From Craterostigma plantagineum (taxonomy: Eukaryota > Streptophyta > Magnoliopsida > Lamiales > Linderniaceae), in NCBI GenBank assembly GCA_027422505.1, contig JAPQWV010000002.1, forward strand, positions 27,320,501 through 27,384,500: DNA of 64,000 bases, in the 5' to 3' direction. Below the pieces are notes generated by a model that saw only the letters and a program-made list of their open reading frames with translations, was not told where the DNA came from and ran no database searches. The position numbers and the translations under genes are program-made. Shown here one piece after another: positions 57,204 to 64,000 of the stretch. Position 1 is the first letter of the stretch. Each line of letters begins with the position of its first letter.

Positions 57204-58445
57204 TCAAGTTGGTGCGTGAAGGTCACGAACGCCCAACTTGCGTAACAAATACTCGAATTGACCCAAACCAAGGGCCTTCGTAAATATATCCGCCAACTGA
57301 TCTTTACTTCGTACAAAGTGGGTTGCAATAGTGCCACGCCGCACTTCATCACGAACAAAATGACAATCAATCTCGATATGTTTAGTACGCTCATGAAAGA
57401 CGGGATTAGCTGCGATATGCAAAGCAGCTTGACTGTCACAATAAAGATGCATCGGTCGAGAATGATCAATACCAAGAAATAAGAGCAACCCTTTCAACCA
57501 CAGCAATTCACAAGAAGTCATAGCCATAGATCGGTACTCTGCTTCGGCCGAGGACCGTGAGACTGTATGCTGTTTCTTCGTCTTCCAAGCAATAGGAGAA
57601 TTACCCAATACGATGAAGTAGCCCGTGAGAGAACGACGAGTCAATGGGCAGCTAGCCCAATCTGAATCACAATATCCTCGCAGTGTCAAGTCACAGTCAG
57701 AGCGCAACAATACACCTTGTCCAGGATGTCCCTTCAAATATCGAACTATGCGCAAAGCAGCGGACCAATGAGTTGCACGAGGAGCATGCATGAACTGAGC
57801 AAGAACATGCACCCCATACGACAACTCAGGGCGTGTCAGCGTCAAATAGATCAAACGTCCCACCAATCGCCGGTATTTACCCGGATCCACCATGAGTGCA
57901 TCATCAGCCAAAGCCAATCGGTGATTTTGTTCAACAGGGAAATGAGACGGCCTTGCACCCAACAAGCCTTCTTCACTAACGATATCCAAAAAATATTTAC
58001 GCTGACACAAAAATATTCCCTGCCGGTTACGAGCAACCTCGACTCCTAGAAAATATTTCAATTTCCCCAAGTCCTTCATATGGAAACAAGAACTCAAATA
58101 GTCCTTAAACCGTTGTATCGCAGCAACATTATCACCACCAATCACAAGGTCATCAACATAAACCAAGACATACAACTGCACTCCTGGCCGACACAAGGAA
58201 AACAAAGAATAATCAGAGTTAGACTGTGAGAATCCGTACCCTTTCAAAGCGCTAGCCAGCTTAGCAAACCAGCAGCGAGGAGCCTGCGCAAACCATAAAG
58301 GGGTTTGCGCAATCGACATACGACACCAGGTTGAGATGACTTAAACCCCGAAGGCAGGCGCATGTAGACTTCCTCACTTAAGTCTCCATGGAGAAATGCA
58401 TTGTGAACGTCCATCTGATGTAATTCCCATCCCTTGGCTGCAGCC
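57204..58445 (-). pseudogene. Copia reverse transcriptase (C-terminal part) and RNase H
   Basis: Two overlapping frames joined by a shift near 58260-58320. The first reads KGWELHQMDVHNAFLHGDLSEEVYMRLPSGF; the second continues from the region before LVYVDDLVIGGDN, through LGVEVARNRQGIFLCQRKY, to RNase H (YCDSDWASCPLTRRSLTGYF, SRSSAEAEYRSMA). The N-terminal reverse-transcriptase part (KARLVAKG region) is missing at the insertion border 58446. Confidence 0.88.
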
Positions 58446-60407
58446 TGATAGAATAATAATTTGCATCCGTAAACATGATTTATCATATGTTATTTATCCG
58501 AAATTGCTCAATTTTGCACTTACGCGAGATATCCGAGGAAAATGTGTGGGAAATGAATTTTTGGACAGATCTAGCAATTAGCATGCTCAAGGAAGGATAA
58601 TTAATGATTAATTATATGCACGTGGCGTATGATGACAGGAGATCAACGAAGCAAATTTCAACATGAGCAGACAACTATTGAAGGTGGAGGGACCATAGGA
58701 TGTTAGTGTACGTGCTTTTCATATCATAATGCTTTGACAGAGAGGACTTGGACAATAAAGAAAGGAAGACAAAAGCATTTCTTTTGTAACTGAGCGACAT
58801 CCACAGCCAGCAGACGAAATGAGAAACAAAGAGAAAACATGTTGGTGTTTTATTATTAGTCTATATCAAAAACAAAAAAAGGAAAGAAGACATTGAAGGT
58901 TCAAACAGACAAAAGCCAACCAAATAAACATCTTTGTGATGGGAGAATTCAGACTTCGGAAGTTGAGGCAAAGAGAAACGGAATTTCAACTCTTTATTTC
59001 GCGTGGGAATAGAAAAAAAAACAAAACACGTCTATGAAAAGATGGAGCTGCTATCAAGAAATTTTCCTCAGATGGACATCTATTTATACGGAGTGACGGA
59101 GAGCATCGAAGGGGGGCAGAGAGCTGAAGTTCATAGCAATAGCAGACCATCACATAAGCAGGAACCTCTCAGCTTGAATCTTCGCTTCCATCAACAGCCC
59201 ACAGCTCTTCTTCAGACGAGGCATCTAGGAGTTCGACTCTTGGAGACCACATCTGAGAGTAATCGTTAGTCCAAGGTTAACCTTAGTTTTAAAGAGAGTC
59301 AAGTTGCATTTTGTTCTGTTGTTTCCATTATTAGTTCATCCTTATCTTTATGCTATGAAGAGGTACACGTGAATTGAATCGAGTTGTTACCTTTGTTTCT
59401 AATATTTTTATATTAAAACTACTTCCTATAATAATCTTATTTTAATGATAAGCTAGTAATCCCTTTCATCCTACAACGTTGTACAATTTGGGTCTATTTA
59501 TTATTCTTTGAAGTTGAGACATGCTTTAGTTTAATCCTGATTAGTAACGCACAGGTGCAATCCACACAGACGTAAGATATTACATTTTTTTTCTTATGTC
59601 TGCGTTATTAATAGTAGATCTATTTTTATTAATATGTTTAGCGGCTAATTTTCATAGTCGAAGGATTATTTGAAGCCTGGATTTATATAGACTGTGAGAT
59701 AAACGAGCCTATTGCGAAAGCGTAAGTATTTGTTTACCTTTGAATTAATTATATCGATGAGCTTAGGTTAAATAAGTAGTGGCCAATATTTACGAGATAG
59801 GTAAATCAATAGCTAATTAAAACGACAAATCCGTAATTGGTTGTTAGTTTTAATAAGTAGCAAATAATATTCAACTTCTCTACATTCCGTAAGTGTAAGT
59901 TATATTGTAAGGTTAAACGATTTGATTTTAATAAACCGGCGTCCGAGTTTATTAGTCAATAATCGGGTCTTTTTCGTATTTAATGCTGTCGGAACTTTAA
60001 ATCTTGCAGGGCGTTCCGGAGATTATTTTTCGATTAGGGAAGTAATTATTGAGCGTCTCTTAATTACCGAGAAAGTAAGAAAAGATTGGTTGTTAGGCGT
60101 TCGTCGATAACTATAACCGATTATGCTTGCGTTGACATAATATTTTATTAAATCGATCAGTTAAATAAATCTAGGTGGACAATAATTCCTTCGACTATTA
60201 TTTTATTATCGTTAGTCTCGATATTTTTATTTCTCGTTATTGCGTTAAAAACATTATCATCAAAACCCCCCTTAATATTATTATTATTATTAATATTATT
60301 ATTATAATTAGTGATCGAGTTTGAAATTAGAAATAAATCAACCATTTTCCCTGTGGAGACGATCCCTACTTTCGCTATACTAGTATTTAGTGAGTGAATA
60401 AGGTGAT
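58446..60407 (+). mobile_element. Solo LTR-like insertion related to the Athila-like LTR
   Basis: Starts TGATAGAATAATAATTTGC, resembling TGATATATAATAATTTAC of the LTR at 29296, and ends GTGAGTGAATAAGGTGAT, exactly where the other copy ends. The last ~870 bp are strongly similar to the reverse complement of 27397-28290, while the U3 half has diverged. No internal genes and no target duplication; flanking reverse-transcriptase sequence is missing, so a deletion accompanied or followed insertion. No other coding region is supported in this stretch. Confidence 0.7.
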
Positions 60408-63078
60408 TAATATTATTTTTGGCCGTTTTCGACGCGACCACAGCCACAGATAGAAAGACTCTCACCGTCACCATTTTGGCCACTCTCATTGACCAACCCC
60501 CCGTCTTGGCCACTCTCACCCCCCTGGGTTCCACAGTCGTTGTACTATCTCCAGGTACAGTATTCTTATCGACGCCATTTTCACCATTTCCATGCTCAAC
60601 AACCTCGTCCACCACACAGTCGAGTTCAGAGCGAACAACAGGTGAAACCTCTAAATCACGATCCGCATCACTCTGAGGATTTGCAAAAGGGAACTCACCC
60701 TTAGAAAATATCACGTCTCGAGACACAAAGAACTCCAAGGCCTCAAGATCATATAACCACCAACATTTCTTTCCAAATGGATATCCCAAGAACACACATC
60801 GCCGACTTCGACTGGCGAACTTATCTCGATCTCTATTCAACGACTTAGCACAGAGACAACCAAACACCCGCAAATGCGCATACTCAGGAGGTTTGCCAAA
60901 CAAGCACTCGTAGGGTGTCTTGTCCTCCAAAATTTTACTTGGTGTCCGGTTGATCAAATAACCTGCAGTCAGGACGCATTGTCCCCAAAATTCAATAAGT
61001 AAATGCGCCTGAAATCGCAGGGCTCTAGCAACATTTAGAATATGTCGATGTTTCCTCTCGACACGTCCATTTTGTTGTGGGGTTCCAACACAAGAGGTTT
61101 GGTGTATTACTCCATTCTGAGCAAAGTAACCATTTAGGCACGTAAATTCGGTCCCGTTATCGCTACGAATAATCTTGATCTCTTTGTTATGTTGTCTTTT
61201 AACCATCGCAAAAAAATCTTTTGAGCGTTTCGCCAACTTCAGATTTATCCACCAACAAATAGATCCAAACTGCTCTTGAAAAATCATCAACGATGGTTAG
61301 GAAATAGGAAGAACCACAAGAAGATTTGACTTTGTAGGGCCCCCACAAATCACAATGAATCAACTCAAAACTCGAGCATGCTTTATTATTACTCAAGGGA
61401 AAAACATCTCTACTCTGCTTTGCCCTTATACACACGTCACACACTTTATTCGACTCATTGGAACTGCTCACACCAACATGCGGCAAACTACCAACAACTT
61501 CTGACGACGGATGACCCAATCGCTTGTGCCACAAATGCAACATGCGCCTTCACATCTGCTACAGGTGTGAGATAGTATAGCCCTTTTCGTCTCTCACCCA
61601 TGCCAATCACTGTCTTCGTACTGGGGTCCTGCACAACACAATACAATTTCGTAAACGTAATTTCACAATTCAATTCATCAATCAGTTGTGACACCGAGAG
61701 TAAGTTGCAATTCAATCGCGGAACATGCAACACATTGTTAGACTTCAAATTCTCCCAAGATTCACCATCCCTTCTTGCGTCGCCATTACTTCACCACCAT
61801 CCGGTAGGCCCACAACACAACCAACAACGTCACGTAGATGCATGAGGCATTGCGAAATTCCCGTCATATGACGTGATGCCCCTGAATCAATTATCCACTC
61901 TAACAAGTTCTTACCAGTCAGTTTATCAGTGGTACCCGGTTTGTATGAGTTTAGCAAACTCATAAATGCGTTTCATTGCTCGACGTTTGGAATTTGATGT
62001 TGCTGACCGACCGTCTGATGTTGTCCCGCTCGATGCACATCCATTGTTTGCCCATTTCGTACGCATGCGTCGGGTGTGGCCATCGCTGCGTCATTGTCGC
62101 CATGATGCACCGTCTGAACAGAGTGGGCCCTGGCCGATGACCCTCCTTTGTTTCTATTCGAGGCAATATTTCCACGCCCCTTGCCTGTACCTCCACGAGT
62201 TGACGCCGGTTCATATTTTTCTTCCCACCACTCCGGGTATCCAACCAGTTGAAAACAGTCTCCAACCGCATGTCCTGCCTTGTTGCAATGAGAACAGACC
62301 GTGGACCGATCCCTCGCCTCTGCCTTGCGTCCACCACTTCCACCACCTCGAACAGCGAATGCCATCACCTCGGGCTTAGCCGTCGCCGCCTTCGTCAGTC
62401 CGCGAATACGTTCTTCTTGGCAGATTTTCGAGTACGCCCTACTCACCGTTGGCAGCGGTTCGGAACTCAATATATTCGATCGAACAGTTCCAAAATTGAC
62501 TTCATCAAGTCCCATAAAAAATTGATGAAGCTTTTCCTCCTCGCGCTTTTTGTTAATTCGAACAGACAAATTGCACTTACAACCTTCACAAGTGCATGTA
62601 GGGGGCGATCGTAATTGTCCAATTCGTCCCATAGTTGCTTCAGCCTTCCGTAGTATGTGACCACTGTCGCTCGTTGTTTCAAGCCGGCTATCTCCGCCTT
62701 GATCTGTTGCACTCGCGTCCCGTCAGTCACGAAAAATCTCTCTCGAAGATCGTCCCATAGATCCTTCGCCACCTCCATATGCGTCACCATCTTACGTAGC
62801 GACGGTTCGATCGTGTTGAGTATCCATGATACCAACATGGAGTTAACGGTCCACCATTCTTCATCTTGCGCCTCATCGGCCGGTTGTGTCTCTACGCCGT
62901 CGATGAAACCAAGCTTCTTCTTGGCCCGTAAAGCGGTGCGCATCGCCCGCGACCATTCTTCGTAATTCGTCTGATTCAATTGCACGTGAGTAATCAAGTT
63001 ACCCGGGTTCTCGTTCGACGACAAAGTGTACGCCGAACTCAATTTCTTAGGTTCATCGATTTTCTGTGAATTTGCCAT
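60408..63078 (-). pseudogene. Copia Gag, protease and integrase, multiply frameshifted
   Basis: Gag begins at the ATG at 63078 (MANSQKIDEPKKLS) with NYEEWSRAMRTALRAKKKLGF; a shift near 62500 leads to the knuckle CSHCNKAGHAVGDC. Protease WIIDSGASRHMTG is at about 61860-61900. The integrase start LWHKRLGHPSSEVVG with CDVC lies at 61400-61540, and the core [21 protein letters not shown] and [15 protein letters not shown] crosses another shift at about 61200-61290. The frame enters the nested LTR after 60410. Confidence 0.87.
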
Positions 63079-63091
63079 GGCTCTGATACCA

Positions 63092-63312
63092 TGAAAAGAT
63101 ATGAAGAAAGAATTCTTGTATTCCGTCTTGAGTGATCGAGTACACGTTTACATCATATATAGACAAAAGCTCGAAATCCTACGCACTAATTACTCTATCT
63201 ATTCCCTAATTACACGACAAAAGACAGGAAAGTATACACATGTGATCTCTACCATATATACACATATATTCAATATTACGATCTATACGATATATAAATA
63301 TATATATCAATA
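63092..63312 (-). repeat. 5' LTR of the UGT-flanking Copia element
   Basis: 221 bp, partner of 56954-57196. Confidence 0.9.
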
Positions 63313-63317
63313 TGTAT

Positions 63318-64000
63318 CAAATTCAAAAGTTCATGCGCTGAGTATGGCACGTATTGCTAGCCCATTACTAATGATCTAAACCAACGTCCTCAAGCAAGCA
63401 CATAATTAAGCAGTTGACTTTGAGTTTTTTGTATAGGTGAATTAAAAAGGAGACGACTTTCGGCTTCATCATCAAGTGCCCATTATTGAATGAATTGAAA
63501 TGTTTGACTTTGTATTGTCAGTCGTCACAAATGGCGTTAATTTGAACTACGTGGCATTCTTACAACTCTCGTGAGGAATCGTATTACATAATATGTGGTC
63601 TAGTACGAATACTAAATATTTGGTCTCAACTATATCATAACGTGCCTTTTGTTGATTTGTTTCGTTGAAAGATAAAATCTAGTAAGATTTCCAATGACAT
63701 AAAAGTCAATGGTCCGATGATTTAAAAGAACCCGAGCCGTCGATATGATCTTGTTTGATCCTACGGCTCACATCGAGAATTCAAGTACTGTATACGTCAC
63801 GAGCGAGGTAAGGAGTTCGTGGTGGGACCCGTTTTATAATCGGAGGTTGCAATCACAGCCGTATAAGATGGATAGCCCCAAAATTTGACTAAATTGTCAT
63901 AAATCAACCACTTTTACCTTTCATAAATTCCGTAATCACTCACCAAAACCATAACATAGCCACCACCAACTTTGACTGCAGAGAACTTCGCCGTCTCAGA
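63318..64000. promoter_or_regulatory. Intergenic, possible promoter of a gene to the right
   Basis: No coding region. Four TTGACT (W-box core plus T) sites occur on the plus strand at 63414, 63504, 63885 and 63973. Whether a gene starts beyond 64000 cannot be seen. Confidence 0.35.

Larger units (their letters stand above)
56954..63312 (-). mobile_element. Copia element in the UGT 3' flank, with a nested LTR
   Basis: Bounded by TGTAT (56949-56953 and 63313-63317). LTRs are 56954-57196 and 63092-63312; they differ by a few substitutions and by the length of an AT run. Primer site GGCTCTGATACCA (63079-63091) abuts the 5' LTR; polypurine tract TTGAGGGGGGA on the element strand (57197-57207) abuts the 3' LTR. 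On the element strand LTRs start TATTGATA and end TTTTCA. The polyprotein is broken many times and part of the reverse transcriptase is replaced by the insertion at 58446-60407. Confidence 0.92.

Noticed and set aside
58396..60110. Small ORFs within the nested LTR
   Set aside because: The stretch matches noncoding LTR sequence at 27397-28290 and shows no domain.
1..64000. Biosynthetic gene cluster linking the P450 and UGT
   Set aside because: They are about 45 kb apart with unrelated signalling and transport genes between; no other biosynthetic genes are visible.

Overview
This is nuclear DNA from a flowering plant, most likely a eudicot and plausibly an asterid such as a Lamiales species. 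The host genes have GT-AG introns and belong to plant families: CYP76-type P450, GLR channel, AHK5 hybrid kinase, GLUTAMINE DUMPER, UGT74-type glycosyltransferase and clade-specific PP2C. Roughly half of the window is transposable-element DNA, much of it nested. The species assignment is inference from gene families only.

Layout. 1-1301: 5' part of a folate-biopterin transporter gene (minus). 2031-2367: TRIM-like mini-retrotransposon. 2556-2897: LINE fragment. 3556-10512: CYP76-family P450 (plus) broken in exon 2 by a 5.3-kb Copia element whose LTRs differ at one visible base. 12070-13971: PP2C phosphatase (plus, 8 coding exons). 14383-30594: a non-autonomous LTR element (minus) that encodes only a coiled-coil Gag-like protein and has swallowed an Athila-like Ty3 element (19872-29296). 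31097-31681: GLUTAMINE DUMPER (minus). 34311-38429: glutamate receptor-like channel (plus). 38601-42374: AHK5/CKI2-type histidine kinase (minus). 44507-45056: Emigrant-like MITE. 46657-52232: hAT-type MITE interrupted by a Tnt1-like Copia element. 53121-53638: two Stowaway MITEs. 53892-54333: solo LTR. 55384-56898: UGT74-type glycosyltransferase (plus). 56954-63312: a decayed Copia element 55 bp after the UGT stop, itself carrying a ~2-kb LTR related to the Athila LTR.

The intact host genes point to signalling (PP2C, GLR, AHK5), transport (folate-biopterin transporter, GDU) and specialised metabolism (P450, UGT). They do not form an obvious pathway or cluster. The P450 and UGT are about 45 kb apart with unrelated genes between them.

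The most unusual structure is the Athila-like insertion. It has a perfect 5-bp target duplication (GCAGG) but begins exactly at its primer-binding site with no 5' LTR. Its 3' end is part of a U3 followed by an LTR in reverse orientation, giving 470-bp inverted arms. This looks like an aberrant reverse-transcription or self-integration product that was nevertheless integrated.
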